The notes below the pieces were generated by a model, which saw only the letters and a program-made list of their open reading frames with translations, did not search any database and was not told the origin of the DNA. A stretch of DNA of 5,631 bases, from assembly GCA_030452275.1 (NCBI GenBank), contig JAKDMR010000153.1:1-5631 (forward strand), written 5' to 3'. Origin of the DNA: Candidatus Nitrosocosmicus sp. Lineage in GTDB: Archaea > Thermoproteota > Nitrososphaeria > Nitrososphaerales > Nitrososphaeraceae. Shown here in pieces: positions 5,563 through 5,631 of this stretch (position 1 is its first letter; each line of letters starts with the position of its first letter). A program made the translations under genes and the position numbers.

Positions 5563-5584
5563 TATATCATAAAATTATGATATA
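5563..5584. promoter_or_regulatory. 22-bp inverted repeat over the curlin-like promoter
   Basis: TATATCATAA (5563-5572) and TTATGATATA (5575-5584) are perfect inverted arms with a 2-bp centre. It lies 16-37 bp upstream of ATG 5547 and overlaps both minus-strand TATA-like boxes, TTATATCA (5585-5578) and GATATACA (5568-5561). The first predicts a start near 5555, just before ATG 5547; the second predicts one near 5538, just before ATG 5529. Its symmetry and position suit binding by a dimeric repressor, though AT-rich promoters can be palindromic by chance. Confidence 0.5.
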
Positions 5585-5631
5585 ACAATTTGTTAAGATT
5601 ATCAGAGTAATAAATTCTGTCAAATATATTC

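Overview
The window most likely comes from an ammonia-oxidising thaumarchaeon of the Nitrososphaerales (Nitrosocosmicus/Nitrososphaera type). The grounds are AT-rich DNA, long gene-poor spacers, archaeal TATA-like boxes about 25 bp upstream of probable leaderless or short-leader starts, T-run terminators, and a secreted Gln/Asn-rich repeat protein of a kind I associate from memory with soil Thaumarchaeota. This assignment is an inference and no database was searched.

Layout: (1) 1-107 is probably the 3' end of a + strand gene cut by the window edge. (2) 312-851 (-) encodes a small secreted or membrane-anchored Gly/Asp-rich protein built from three kinds of tandem repeat. (3) 860-2889 is 2 kb with no intact gene of convincing size. 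It holds what look like two decayed genes: one on + (1116-1502, two compensating frame changes) and one on - (1614-2061, one frame change at an A run). It also holds several short reading frames that could be further debris. (4) 2890-3969 (-) is a zinc-dependent medium-chain dehydrogenase with apparently complete metal sites. (5) 4038-4847 (+) is a TatD-family metal-dependent hydrolase of the EboB type. These two genes are transcribed divergently from a 68-bp spacer with shared TATA-like elements. (6) 5029-5547 (-) is a secreted protein with two 47-residue Gln/Asn/Ser-rich, curlin-like repeats. A 22-bp inverted repeat overlaps its probable promoter.

The two enzymes probably form one small metabolic module, since they share a promoter region, but the substrate cannot be read from the sequence. 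The two repeat proteins are probably cell-surface or matrix components. No CRISPR array, rRNA, tRNA or intact transposase was found. The observations most worth following up are the curlin-like protein with its palindromic promoter, the Gly/Asp minisatellite protein, the EboB-type hydrolase without an ebo cluster in view, and the frameshifted gene remains.
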